Source: Paraburkholderia acidipaludis NBRC 101816 (lineage in GTDB: Bacteria; Pseudomonadota; Gammaproteobacteria; Burkholderiales; Burkholderiaceae). Taken from it: DNA of 64,000 nucleotides. The position numbers and the translations under genes were made by a program. How positions within the stretch are numbered: the first letter of the stretch is position 1; each line of letters opens with the position of its first letter. Below the pieces are notes generated by a model. The model was not told the origin of the DNA and did no database searches. It was given only the letters and a program-made list of their open reading frames with translations. The stretch is taken from contig NZ_BAXZ01000003.1 of assembly GCF_000684975.1 (NCBI RefSeq), forward strand, positions 434,001-498,000, in the 5' to 3' direction. Below, in pieces: positions 8,231-16,212 of this stretch.

Positions 8231-8419
8231 ATGGAAACCAAAAGCGCCCGATTGACCATTCTGATCGACCCCGCCAAGAAGGCGGCATTCGAAGAGCTTT
8301 GCGCCGCGCAGGATTTGACGCCTTCGCAGGTCGTGCGGCAACTGATCCGCGAATATCTCGAGCAGCACGGCGTGACCTACAAGACGAAGAGCTCGGTCGG
8401 CGCGCGGGTGCGTCGATAA
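8231..8419 (+). CDS. Ribbon-helix-helix (CopG/Arc-type) DNA-binding protein
   Basis: A 62-residue protein with the ribbon-helix-helix layout: a beta strand (A-R-L-T-I-L-I-D, 6-13), helix 1 (P-A-K-K-A-A-F-E-E-L-C) and helix 2 (T-P-S-Q-V-V-R-Q-L-I-R-E-Y-L), then a basic tail ending R-V-R-R. Such proteins bind DNA as dimers, often as transcription repressors or as antitoxins. No toxin-like partner is adjacent; the next gene is yjdM, 28 bases downstream. The repeated ATTAACAT in its own promoter and the two promoters upstream is a candidate operator. Confidence 0.75.
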   Translation: METKSARLTILIDPAKKAAFEELCAAQDLTPSQVVRQLIREYLEQHGVTYKTKSSVGARVRR

Positions 8420-8447
8420 ACGGCCCGTCCGGCACCAGGAATAACAC

Positions 8448-8792
8448 ATGAGCGCATTACCTCCTTGTCCCAAATGCAATTCCGAGTTCGTCTACCAGGA
8501 CGGAAGCGTCTACATCTGCCCGGAGTGCGCACACGAATGGGCTGCCGATACCACCGCGGATCCGGCGGAAACGGCCGGCAAGGTTTATCGTGATTCGGCC
8601 GGCAACGTCCTGCAGGACGGCGATACGGTAACGGTCATCAAGGATCTGAAGCTGAAGGGCTCGGGCGGTGTGATCAAGATGGGCACGAAGGTGAAGAACA
8701 TCCGTCTCGTAGACAGCGATCACGATATCGATTGCAAGATCGACGGCTTTGGCGCGATGAGCCTGAAGTCCGAATTCGTCAGAAAGGCATGA
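8448..8792 (+). CDS. yjdM: YjdM/PhnA-family zinc-ribbon protein
   Basis: A 114-residue protein matching the family once called alkylphosphonate uptake protein PhnA and now YjdM. The N-terminal zinc ribbon has C-P-K-C at 7-10 and C-P-E-C at 24-27. The C-terminal SH3-like domain has the conserved D-G-D-T-V-T-V-I-K-D-L-K-K/L-K-G-S run and a G-T-K-V-K-N-I-R-L segment. Length is normal. The cellular role is not established; phosphonate metabolism is not indicated by any neighbour here. It follows the ribbon-helix-helix gene by 28 bases and may be cotranscribed. Confidence 0.9.
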   Translation: MSALPPCPKCNSEFVYQDGSVYICPECAHEWAADTTADPAETAGKVYRDSAGNVLQDGDTVTVIKDLKLKGSGGVIKMGTKVKNIRLVDSDHDIDCKIDGFGAMSLKSEFVRKA

Positions 8793-8933
8793 GCTTGACC
8801 GCTTGACCGCCTAACCGGGCTCGACCCGGTCAGGCGGTGTCCGCGCAGACATTCCCGACTCGTGGGCCACCACCACGCACACATTGCTTCCCCACCGCGG
8901 TTCGATTCGCCATAGGCCTTCGCACGATCTTGA

Positions 8934-8974
8934 TTGATCAATATCAAGATAACGGCGGCTCCGAGGTCTACATT
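8934..8974 (+). promoter_or_regulatory. FNR-type class II promoter of the CBS-BON gene
   Basis: A perfect FNR box TTGAT-CAAT-ATCAA (8934-8947) with a -10 element TACATT at 8969-8974. From the box centre (8940.5) to the end of the -10 is 33.5 bases, which puts the box at about -41.5. The expected start near 8981 gives a 35-base leader to the gene at 9016. Confidence 0.8.
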
Positions 8975-9015
8975 GAGTGGCGTCCAGGTGTTTGGCGATA
9001 TCGAGGAGGAAGCTC

Positions 9016-9705
9016 ATGAACGTATCGGACATCATGACGACGGACGTCGTCTCAGTACTTCCCACCGCAACCGTTTTCGAGGCCGCCGCCTTGATGGTGC
9101 AGCGTCATATCAGCGGTTTGCCGGTCGTCGACGAAGAAGGAAACATCGTCGGCATCCTGAGCGAGGCAGACCTGCTGCATCGCGTTGAGACAGGGGCCGG
9201 CAAGCCGCAGCGTTCGTGGCTGGCGGAGTTCCTGTTTTCGAACCGGAAGCTCGCGGCGGAGTACCTGAAGGAACATGCGCTGAAGGTCGGCGACCTCATG
9301 ACGGAAAACGTCGTGTGTGTGATTCCGACCGCGTCGCTGGCCGAAGTTGCCGACGTGCTGGAACGCCATCACATCAAGCGCGTGCCTGTCACCGTCGACG
9401 GGAAACTGCTTGGCATCGTGAGCCGCTCGAATCTGGTGAGCGCCCTGGCACACGCGGCGCAGGCCGGTCCCGAGGTTGTCGCGGCCGACGCAGCCCTGCG
9501 CGAGAGCGTGTTGCATGCGCTTGAAGGCCGTAGATGGGCAATGGGGGCGGAGAACGTCGTCGTGAAGGACGGCGTTGTCCATCTTTGGGGCACGGTGAAT
9601 TCCGAGGAAGAGCGCAAGGCCATACGCGTTTGTGCGGAACGTGTCTCCGGCGTGAAGGGCGTCGAGGACCATCTCGGCTATCCCACGTATTTCGCGCCCC
9701 TGTAA
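9016..9705 (+). CDS. CBS-pair and BON domain protein
   Basis: A 229-residue cytoplasmic protein. It has two CBS repeats (about 5-58 with D-I-M-T-T-D-V-V-S-V, and 92-148 with D-L-M-T-E-N-V-V) that usually bind adenine nucleotides. A C-terminal BON domain (about 155-222, with V-V-V-K-D-G-V-V-H-L-W-G) follows. The start at 9016 is preceded by GAGGAGGA at a good distance; an in-frame ATG at 8977 falls before or at the likely transcription start. It is preceded by a perfect FNR box. CBS-BON proteins are recurrent members of oxygen-limitation regulons in Burkholderia and Pseudomonas-like bacteria; the exact target is unknown. Confidence 0.9.
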   Translation: MNVSDIMTTDVVSVLPTATVFEAAALMVQRHISGLPVVDEEGNIVGILSEADLLHRVETGAGKPQRSWLAEFLFSNRKLAAEYLKEHALKVGDLMTENVVCVIPTASLAEVADVLERHHIKRVPVTVDGKLLGIVSRSNLVSALAHAAQAGPEVVAADAALRESVLHALEGRRWAMGAENVVVKDGVVHLWGTVNSEEERKAIRVCAERVSGVKGVEDHLGYPTYFAPL

Positions 9706-9809
9706 AAGCAGGCACGGGTTGGCCGCGTGGGAGAGAGCGGTTCCCGGACGGCTGGCCTTCGAGTTCGGCACGTTGCGCTTGCCGATGCGGGAAAGCGAGG
9801 ATCACGCTC

Positions 9810-10052
9810 ATGAAACACGAACCAGTACCGGATGGCCTGCCTGTTGGCGACCCCTTGAACGATCCTGGTGTGAGGAAGATCGTCGTCGACATAGCGAAAG
9901 CGACCCAGTCGGAAGAGGACACGGTGCGCGTGCTCTTTGCTGACGCTTACGAAACCCTCAACCGAGAGGCACGCATCTTCGGCTTCGTGCCCTTGCTTGC
10001 GGCCAAGCGCGTGCGCAGGATCCTTCTGGAACGCGCGAGCCGCGTGCACTAA
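9810..10052 (+). CDS. Small DUF3562-like protein
   Basis: An 80-residue protein with a helical core: D-P-G-V-R-K-I-V-V-D-I-A-K, then a stretch like 'T-V-R-V-L-F-A-D-A-Y-E-T-L', then A-R-I-F-G-F-V-P-L-L-A-A-K-R-V-R. This resembles the short DUF3562 proteins common in Burkholderia, whose function is unknown. It follows the CBS-BON gene by 104 bases on the same strand, and I see no FNR box of its own, so it probably shares that transcript. The start ATG at 9810 follows a short AGCGAGGA stretch. It converges with the universal stress gene at 10071. Confidence 0.65.
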   Translation: MKHEPVPDGLPVGDPLNDPGVRKIVVDIAKATQSEEDTVRVLFADAYETLNREARIFGFVPLLAAKRVRRILLERASRVH

Positions 10053-10070
10053 CCGCTTCGATAAAGCGCT

Positions 10071-10910
10071 TCAATGCGACATCAGCACCGGAAGCGTCAT
10101 CGTGGCCAGGACCGTGCGCGTCGCGCCGCCAAGCACCATTTCCTGCTGCCGCGAGTGCCCGTAGGCTCCCATCACGAGCAGGTCGTAGCCACCCTCCGCG
10201 GCGTAGCTGAGCAGGGCATCGCCCGTAGTTTCAAGGGTGTGGCGGGGGAAGTGGGCGATGTCCGCCATCGTCGCGCCGTGGCGCGCGAACAGGGTTGCCA
10301 GATCGGCGCACGAAGCCTGGGTGGGATCGGATGTAACGGTTGCCGAAGCGGCTGCGATCGTCACGCGCGCTGCGCGCGTGATGAAGGGAAGCGCGTCGTG
10401 CGCGGCGCGCGCCGCCTCGCGGCTGCCGTTCCAGGCAATGAGCACGTGCTTGCCGATCGCTTCGTAGTTGCCGGTATGCGGCATGACGAGCACCGGTCCG
10501 CCGGCGCCCAGGATGGCCGCCTCGGCGAAATGATCGGCGACGTAGGCACCGGGATCGTTCAGATCGGTTTGGCCGAGGATCGTCAGATCGGCGGTTCGGC
10601 TGTGCTGCGTCAGGACGGCGATCGGGTCCGCGTCGCCGCCAATCCACACGCCCTCCACCTGCGCGCGCGCCAGCTCGGCGTGGAACAGCCGCTCGATCGC
10701 CCCGCGCTGCTCGGCCCGGCGCTTGCGGTGTTCGTCGTAGTAGCCGGCCGTGCCTGCCATCACGTGGAACTCGCGCGGCTGCGGCTCGAAGGCGGAGAAC
10801 ACCCCGTTCAGATGGGCGCCATACGCGCGCGCGAGCGTCAAGGCGAGCGAAAGCCGCGCGCTGACGCGGTGGCTCGTATCGAGATGAACCGTCAGGGTCC
10901 GGTAGGTCAT
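10071..10910 (-). CDS. Universal stress protein, tandem UspA domains
   Basis: A 279-residue cytoplasmic protein with two UspA repeats (about 1-145 and 155-278). The second ends in M-G-A-Y-G-H-S, then L-G-G-A-T-R, close to the ATP-binding G-x2-G-x9-G-(S/T) pattern. The first has D-L-T-I-L-G-Q and lacks the full nucleotide motif. It is transcribed away from the second universal-stress-like gene across a 330-base gap that holds two FNR-type promoters. One of these (10985-11025) points at this gene. Induction under oxygen limitation is the likely regulation. Confidence 0.9.
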   Translation of the reverse strand: MTYRTLTVHLDTSHRVSARLSLALTLARAYGAHLNGVFSAFEPQPREFHVMAGTAGYYDEHRKRRAEQRGAIERLFHAELARAQVEGVWIGGDADPIAVLTQHSRTADLTILGQTDLNDPGAYVADHFAEAAILGAGGPVLVMPHTGNYEAIGKHVLIAWNGSREAARAAHDALPFITRAARVTIAAASATVTSDPTQASCADLATLFARHGATMADIAHFPRHTLETTGDALLSYAAEGGYDLLVMGAYGHSRQQEMVLGGATRTVLATMTLPVLMSH

Positions 10911-10984
10911 GGCAGATCTCCATCACGATGGGAAGCGTGGGAAGCGGTCGCGGCCCAGCCCAACTCGGGCAACGAAGTGATATG

Positions 10985-11025
10985 AGTCTAGAAACAGGCG
11001 ATCCTTCACCGTTGATTTAAATCAA
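10985..11025 (-). promoter_or_regulatory. FNR-type class II promoter of the tandem UspA gene
   Basis: A perfect box TTGAT-TTAA-ATCAA (11012-11025) with minus-strand -10 TAGACT (10990 to 10985). The centre-to-end distance is 33.5 bases, as in the other six promoters of this locus. The leader is about 68 bases. The gap 10911-11240 otherwise holds only the opposing promoter at 11079. Confidence 0.8.
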
Positions 11026-11078
11026 GCGCCTGTGGGAAGCGCGAATGGCACCGAAGCGGGGCATGCAAACCCAGGCCA

Positions 11079-11119
11079 TTGAGGCAGATCAATCGGCAAA
11101 ATCCGTGCGCTCCTAGATT
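11079..11119 (+). promoter_or_regulatory. FNR-type class II promoter of the second universal-stress-like gene
   Basis: A near-perfect box TTGAG-GCAG-ATCAA (11079-11092) with -10 TAGATT at 11114-11119, again 33.5 bases from box centre to -10 end. It faces the gene at 11241 with a leader of about 115 bases. Confidence 0.72.
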
Positions 11120-11240
11120 GAATACGGTGCGCCAGGGGTGGGCACATGCCGGGAAGGTGCTTGCCGAGCCAGAACGCCGGCAGATGGAATAAAAATCTGA
11201 AGACATGAAGGGGCGGCGCGCTTCGATAGGGGAGTCAAAA

Positions 11241-12101
11241 ATGAGGCGTTGGGGGCAGGAATCAATGCATACGCCAGTCGTTGCGCCGTACGCGCGCATC
11301 GTTGTCCTGATGACCGGGAGCGAACATGTCGCTTCGCTGCTAGGGTACGTGGCGGGCTGGGCGCAAAGAGGCGCGCGCGTTCACATTGCAGGTCTTGTGC
11401 CCTCGCTCTCGCATGGCGACAGCGGATCCGGGAATGCCCGGCTCCTGTGCAGACGGATCAGTCTGACCGCAACGGTCGACGCCGCTTGCGAAGCACTCGC
11501 ACGGCACGGAATCGAAGCCGACAACGAAATCGTTCAGGTGGAGGCGGGTGCCGTACAGACAGAAGCGCTTGCGCGCGCCGTGCGCGCTTCCCGGGCGGAA
11601 CTGGCGATCGGCTCGTCGGACAGCCTGGTTTCGCTTGCGGGCTCGACGGGCTGTCCGGTGCTGGTGTTGCCCACGCCTTTCGCGCGTCGATGCCAGGTGC
11701 CGCCACGGCGCATTTTTGTCGCGAGCGACGGGAGCGCCGAATCGGCTTTCGCCGTTCGGGAAGCCGCGCGGATTGCCGCGCCGGGTGCGGCGGTCCGGGT
11801 GGGCTATCTCGCCTGCAATCCGGTGGCCGCGCGGCATCCCGAAGACTTCGACGCCGTCGTCCTCAAGGCGCCGCACGATGATGGCGGCGTTTCTGATGAC
11901 GTCTTGCACGCGATCGTGGAGGCGGCCCGGCAATGGCATACCGACCTGCTGATGCTGGGGCCGCGCGGTGGTCACGCGGGCGGGCGGCTGCGCTACGGCA
12001 GCATCGCGGCCGGTGTTGCGCAACGGGCCGTGTTGCCGCTGCTGCTTGTGCCGCAGATGTCACAACGCGCCGGCCCCGCGGCGGCCGGCGGCGTGCATTG
12101 A
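11241..12101 (+). CDS. Universal-stress-like protein (divergent UspA repeats)
   Basis: About 286 residues with two UspA-like halves. The second half is clear: R-R-I-F-V-A-S-D-G-S-A-E-S at about 167-179, and near the end L-L-M-L-G-P-R-G-G-H followed by G-S-I-A-A-G-V-A-Q-R. The first half is degenerate and ends in A-I-G-S-S-D-S-L and P-V-L-V-L-P. The start is uncertain: ATG at 11241 has GGGGAG at a good distance, ATG at 11265 follows GGGGGCAGGA, and 11205 has no site. It is paired divergently with the tandem UspA gene and has its own FNR box. Confidence 0.8.
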   Translation: MRRWGQESMHTPVVAPYARIVVLMTGSEHVASLLGYVAGWAQRGARVHIAGLVPSLSHGDSGSGNARLLCRRISLTATVDAACEALARHGIEADNEIVQVEAGAVQTEALARAVRASRAELAIGSSDSLVSLAGSTGCPVLVLPTPFARRCQVPPRRIFVASDGSAESAFAVREAARIAAPGAAVRVGYLACNPVAARHPEDFDAVVLKAPHDDGGVSDDVLHAIVEAARQWHTDLLMLGPRGGHAGGRLRYGSIAAGVAQRAVLPLLLVPQMSQRAGPAAAGGVH

Positions 12102-12102
12102 G

Positions 12103-12143
12103 TTGATATGCATCAACGGTCACCGCCTGCCGGACCTTATTCT
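12103..12143 (+). promoter_or_regulatory. FNR-type class II promoter of a small unknown gene
   Basis: A perfect box TTGAT-ATGC-ATCAA (12103-12116) with -10 TATTCT at 12138-12143; box centre to -10 end is 33.5 bases. The leader to the gene at 12236 is about 86 bases. Confidence 0.8.
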
Positions 12144-12235
12144 GAATTCAATTGGCAAGCAGACGGTTTGCCGTCGGCACGGGTAGGGGAGCAGGTCATG
12201 GAGATTGCGTTTCCGCGCAAGGGATGGAGGCCCGC

Positions 12236-12478
12236 ATGACGACACTAAGGGGCACAGTCGACTCGGGAAAATGGATCGTCGAGGCGATCACGTCGCCCGC
12301 GGCGCAAGGCGGGTTCACCTGCCAGATCAGCATCACGCAGAGTGCGCCCGAGCCGGAGTTCGGCCACGCCTTCGCACATTACCGGGCGTTCGAAACCGAG
12401 GAGGCCGCGGTGCTGGATGGTCTGCGCGCGGGCATGACGTGGATCGAACTGAAGAACGGCCACGTATTCGGGGTGTAG
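12236..12478 (+). CDS. Small conserved-looking unknown protein under an FNR box
   Basis: An 80-residue protein that I do not recognise. It starts M-T-T-L-R-G-T-V with an alternating pattern (G-K-W-I-V-E-A-I, then G-F-T-C-Q-I-S-I-T), and later has H-Y-R-A-F-E-T-E-E-A-A-V-L-D-G-L. This suggests a small alpha-beta fold. One cysteine is present and there is no signal peptide or membrane segment. The start has GGAGG five bases upstream; an in-frame ATG at 12224 is less well placed. Its strong promoter signature (perfect FNR box) argues that it is expressed and part of the low-oxygen response. It converges with the fnr-like gene. Confidence 0.7.
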   Translation: MTTLRGTVDSGKWIVEAITSPAAQGGFTCQISITQSAPEPEFGHAFAHYRAFETEEAAVLDGLRAGMTWIELKNGHVFGV

Positions 12479-12584
12479 GACGAGTTGCGATCGATCCTTC
12501 CGCGTGACTCCTCGCCGCTCTGCTTGTCGATCCAGCCGATTGCGCAAGCGCAGAGGGCGAGACGGTCGAGCGCGCCCTTCTGCT

Positions 12585-13373
12585 TCACACGCGTGCGAGA
12601 CCCTCGGCGTCGACGATGCGGATCTGCTTGCCGCTCGGCTCGACAAGCCCTTCCCGGTGAAAACGCGAGAACATGCGGCTCACGGTTTCGAGCTTCATGC
12701 CGAGAAAGCATCCAATCTCTTCCCGGCTCATCTTCAGGTTGAATTGCGCGCCGGAGTAGCCGCGCCTCCTGAAGCGGGTAGCCAGATCGAGCAGGAAGGA
12801 GGCGAGCCGCTGTTCCGCGGTCATCGTGCCGAGCAGCAGCATGAGACTGGATTCGCGCACGATCTCGCCGCTCATCAACTGGTGGAGATGGTGCTGCATG
12901 CGGCGGCTTTCGTGGCACAGCGATTCGAACTGGCCGAACGGAATGATGCAGACGGTGCTGTCCTCGAGCGCGATGGCTTCGCAGCTGTGCGTGCCCGAGC
13001 ATACGCCATCGAGCCCGAGCGGTTCGCCGGGAATCTGGAATCCGGTGACCTGTTCGCGGCCGTCGCGATGCATGACGATGGTCTTGAACGAGCCCGTGCG
13101 CACGGCATAGAGGCTCTGGAACGCATCGTGCGTGCGGAACAGCGCCTCGCCGCGGCGGACGCTGCGGGTCGTGTGGACGACGGTATCGAGTTGCTGGAGT
13201 TCGGCGGACGTGAGATCCGGCGGCATGCAGACCGCGCGCAGCGAACAGGTGGAGCAGCGCGGGGCGGGCCGGTGTGCCGCGGCCTCGCGAGCCGCGGGAT
13301 GCTGGGGCGCCATCGGCCGGTACTCCGGTGACGTCGCGGGCAGGGAGGAATCGCTGGCGGCTTCGGCATGCAT
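12585..13373 (-). CDS. fnr: FNR-type oxygen-sensing transcription regulator with four cluster cysteines
   Basis: A 262-residue Crp/Fnr-family activator. An N-terminal cluster C-x2-C-x5-C (Cys40, Cys43, Cys49) and Cys142 in S-T-V-C-I-I-P-F correspond to the four [4Fe-4S] ligands of E. coli FNR. The recognition helix has E-T-V-S-R (229-233), the ExxSR pattern that reads TTGAT-N4-ATCAA. A 39-residue leader precedes the first cysteine. The start at 13373 is preferred because GGAG lies six bases upstream; 13379 is the alternative. It follows the receiver gene by 13 bases and is probably cotranscribed. Seven matching FNR boxes lie within 8 kb on either side, so it very likely controls this locus. 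Confidence 0.93.
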   Translation of the reverse strand: MHAEAASDSSLPATSPEYRPMAPQHPAAREAAAHRPAPRCSTCSLRAVCMPPDLTSAELQQLDTVVHTTRSVRRGEALFRTHDAFQSLYAVRTGSFKTIVMHRDGREQVTGFQIPGEPLGLDGVCSGTHSCEAIALEDSTVCIIPFGQFESLCHESRRMQHHLHQLMSGEIVRESSLMLLLGTMTAEQRLASFLLDLATRFRRRGYSGAQFNLKMSREEIGCFLGMKLETVSRMFSRFHREGLVEPSGKQIRIVDAEGLARV

Positions 13374-13386
13374 GATCATCTCCAGT

Positions 13387-13794
13387 TCAGCGCGCGGTAT
13401 TCGCGCGCTGCTTCACAAGCGCTTCGAGGGTATGGCAGGCGGCGTCGAATTCGGACGTCTTGTCGAAGAAGAAGTCGGCGCCGGCATGTTGGCAGGCCAC
13501 CCTGAACGGTGCGCTGGCATGATTCGTCAGCACGACCGTGACGACCGACGGCTGTTCGCGCGAGAGCCGGGCGACGAGCTCGATGCCGCTGCCCGCAATC
13601 AGTCTCAGATCGACGACTGCGACGTCCGCGCCGCTCGACGCGATTTCGGCCAGGGCGGTGGCCGTATCCTCGGCCTCGCCAACCACGATCACATCCGGAA
13701 TGGCCGAGAATGCCTCGGCGATTCTTCGACGCACCGGCACAGCATCCTCGACGAGGAAAACGTTCAGTTTCGGGTGAATGCGGTGGACTTCCAT
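13387..13794 (-). CDS. Stand-alone response-regulator receiver protein
   Basis: A 135-residue CheY-like domain without an output domain. The acidic pocket is E16-D17, the phosphorylated Asp is D62 in V-V-D-L-R, and the switch residues are T90 in V-L-T-N and K112 in F-D-K-T. It lies immediately upstream of the fnr-like gene and downstream (125 bases) of the NarL-type regulator and histidine kinase, all on the minus strand. It may therefore be phosphorylated by that kinase or act as a phosphate sink. Partner assignment is inference. Confidence 0.85.
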   Translation of the reverse strand: MEVHRIHPKLNVFLVEDAVPVRRRIAEAFSAIPDVIVVGEAEDTATALAEIASSGADVAVVDLRLIAGSGIELVARLSREQPSVVTVVLTNHASAPFRVACQHAGADFFFDKTSEFDAACHTLEALVKQRANTAR

Positions 13795-13919
13795 GCCGCC
13801 AGTATCGGCGGCGCCATCTCAAAAATAAATCGGCGACGGTGGAAAGTGGCGTACGCGGAACGGAAGCTGTGTAGGGCGATTCCTACAGACATGCGACGAG
13901 GCGCCGCGGCTCCGGCGGC

Positions 13920-14567
13920 TCAGGGTTCGTCCTGATCGTCGAGCAGCTTGTGGCGCAGGGCATAGCGCACGAGCGCGGCCTCGTGCGGCATCTGCATTTT
14001 TTCGAGAATGCGGACCTTGTAGGTGCTCACGGTCTTGGTGCTCACGCAAAGCGTTTGCGCGATTTCCGTGATGGTCTCCCCGGAGGCGATGCGCCGGAAG
14101 ACCTCGAATTCGCGGTCGGAGAGACGCTGGTGCGGGAGCGTGTCGGCAGGCTCGTTCAGGCTCTGTGCGAAGCGCTCCGCCATCGCCATGCTCACGTAGA
14201 CACCCCCGGAGGCCACCTTCGTCACGGCGCTCACGAGTTCCGCGCTGGCGCTTTCCTTCGTGAGATAGCCCGAGGCCCCCGCCTTGAAGGCGCGCACCGC
14301 ATATTGATGCTCGGCGTGCATGGTCAGCACGAGGATCCGCAGGCCGGGTCGCTCGTCCTTGATCTGCTTGATAAGCTCCACGCCGCTGCGCCCCGGCATC
14401 GAAAGATCGAGCACGAGAACCCTGGCGTCGCACTCGCGCACGAGCGCGAGCGTGGTGGCGCCGTCGCAGCTTTCTCCCACGACTTCGAAATCGTGAGCGC
14501 TTTCGAGGATGCGGCGCAACCCGTCACGCACGAGCGTATGGTCGTCGGCAATGATCACCTTGATCAT
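13920..14567 (-). CDS. NarL/FixJ-family response regulator
   Basis: A 215-residue transcription regulator. It has a receiver domain with D8-D9, the phospho-acceptor D54 in V-L-D-L-S-M-P-G, T82 and K104. A LuxR-type helix-turn-helix follows at about 148-205 (L-S-D-R-E-F-E-V-F-R-R-I-A-S-G, then T-K-T-V-S-T-Y). The start ATG at 14567 overlaps the stop of the upstream histidine kinase (ATGA), which marks them as a cognate pair and rules out the longer open frame upstream. Targets are unknown. Confidence 0.92.
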   Translation of the reverse strand: MIKVIIADDHTLVRDGLRRILESAHDFEVVGESCDGATTLALVRECDARVLVLDLSMPGRSGVELIKQIKDERPGLRILVLTMHAEHQYAVRAFKAGASGYLTKESASAELVSAVTKVASGGVYVSMAMAERFAQSLNEPADTLPHQRLSDREFEVFRRIASGETITEIAQTLCVSTKTVSTYKVRILEKMQMPHEAALVRYALRHKLLDDQDEP

Positions 14568-15976
14568 GAAGCGTTCTCTTCGGATTGGAGAGCGTCGAGC
14601 TCGAACGTGAAGCAGATGGCAAAGCCTTCCCCCGGCGCGGTATCGATCTCGACGGTGCCGTTGAGCATGTGCGCGCGCTCGCGAATGCCAAGCAGACCGA
14701 ACGATTTGTCGCGGCGGGTGCGATGCGGCGCGTTGCCGGGGTCGGTGTGCGTGCCGCGGCCGTTGTCGGCGATACGCAAGGCGCAGTGCTGCCCCTCGAC
14801 TTCGAGCGTCAGGACCACGAGGCTGGCTTCCGCGTGGCGGGCAACGTTCGTGAGCGCTTCCTGGACAATGCGAAAGAGGGTGGAGGCCGCGGTGTTCGAA
14901 AACACCGTGTTGCCGGTGTGGAGATGCTGCTGGACGGCGATGCCGTAGCGGCTCGTGAAGTCGTTCGCGAGCCATTCGATGGCGGGGACGAGCCCGAGGT
15001 CGTCGAGCATGACGGGCCGCAGGTCGGCGGCGATGCGCCGCACCGCCTTGACGGTCGAATCGATCAGCTTGCTCATGCCCGTGATGCGCGCGGCGATGTC
15101 GGGGTCGGCGGTGTCGCCGAGGCGGTGCTCCAGCGCGGAGAGGTCGATCTTGAGCGCGGTGAGCTGCTGGCCGAGATCGTCGTGAAGCTCGCGGGCGATG
15201 CGGGTTTTTTCGGCCTCGCGCACGTTCTGCAGATTGGCGGAGAGTTCGCGCAGCTCTTCGCGCGAGCGCTTGAGCGAGTTTTCCGCCCGCAGCCGCTCGG
15301 TGATGTCACGCAGCATGACCGTGTAGAGCTTGCCGGAGACGTCGCGGATCTGCGAAATCGACGCCTCGATGGGAAACTCCTCGCCGTTGGCGCGCAGGCC
15401 GTGGAGAACGCGCTGCTGGTGGCCCATGGAACGCTCGGTGACGCCGGTGGCGCCGAACTGCTCGACGTGCCGCTCGTGGGCCGTCCGAAACCGCTCGGGA
15501 ATGAAGCGCGAAAGCGGCGAGCCGATCGCTTCCATGGCGGAGAGGCCGAATACGAATTCGGCGGCGGGATTGAAGATGACGATCCGCTGGTTCTCGTCCA
15601 CGGTGATGATGGCTTCCATCGAGGAGCGGATGATGCCCATCATGCGTGCTTCGTTCTGGCGCGCGCCACCCTCGGCGGGGACCGATGCGGGAGTGGCGCG
15701 CGCGCGGGCGAGGCGAAACCCGAACAAGGCAAAAACGGCGGCAATGACCGCACCGGCGAGGAGGACGGCGGCCGCGCAGATGAGCGCGCTCATGAACCAC
15801 GGGCTGCCGGCGGCACTTGCGTCGGGCGGGAGTGTCGTGCCGCCGGATGCGAAGGCGGCAAAGGCGGCGAAGGCGTTGACGAGCGCGAGCGTTGCCGCCA
15901 CGGCGGGCTGGCGGATCCGGTTGGCGAATACCCGCGCTGTGCCGCGCGCGGCGTGCGGATCAGTGCCTGAGCGCAT
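14564..15976 (-). CDS. PAS-domain sensor histidine kinase (HisKA_3), possible oxygen sensor
   Basis: A 470-residue kinase. It has two likely membrane helices (about 26-45 and 61-88), a PAS domain (about 115-225), a dimerisation helix with the phospho-accepting His265 in R-E-L-H-D-D-L-G-Q-Q-L, and an ATPase domain with N377, D-N-G-R-G at 404-408 and G-L-L-G-I-R-E-R at 427-434. In the PAS domain, H167 (F-R-T-A-H-E-R-H) and R189 (Q-Q-R-V-L-H-G) can be aligned with the haem-binding His and the oxygen-contacting Arg of FixL, with two extra residues between them. This is suggestive only, since the motif also occurs in PAS domains without proven haem. It is coupled to the NarL-type regulator. Confidence 0.9.
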   Translation of the reverse strand: MRSGTDPHAARGTARVFANRIRQPAVAATLALVNAFAAFAAFASGGTTLPPDASAAGSPWFMSALICAAAVLLAGAVIAAVFALFGFRLARARATPASVPAEGGARQNEARMMGIIRSSMEAIITVDENQRIVIFNPAAEFVFGLSAMEAIGSPLSRFIPERFRTAHERHVEQFGATGVTERSMGHQQRVLHGLRANGEEFPIEASISQIRDVSGKLYTVMLRDITERLRAENSLKRSREELRELSANLQNVREAEKTRIARELHDDLGQQLTALKIDLSALEHRLGDTADPDIAARITGMSKLIDSTVKAVRRIAADLRPVMLDDLGLVPAIEWLANDFTSRYGIAVQQHLHTGNTVFSNTAASTLFRIVQEALTNVARHAEASLVVLTLEVEGQHCALRIADNGRGTHTDPGNAPHRTRRDKSFGLLGIRERAHMLNGTVEIDTAPGEGFAICFTFELDALQSEENAS

Positions 15977-16212
15977 GGTCAGGGCGCAGGGCGAAACGCC
16001 TGCACGGGAAGGGGGCGTAAGCCATTCGCGTGAAGTCCAGGGATGTCAGTGGAAGGAGCCCGACGCTCGATTCCACGTGGGCCGGCTATCCCGATTTTAC
16101 GTGGCGCGCGAACGAACGCGGCGAAAAACGTGCTTGCCGCGCGGCGGCGCCGGCGCTTCCGGCTGCGGCGAAAGCTCCGCGCGAGCCAGGCGGCGATCTG
16201 GCAGGCCGCGTC

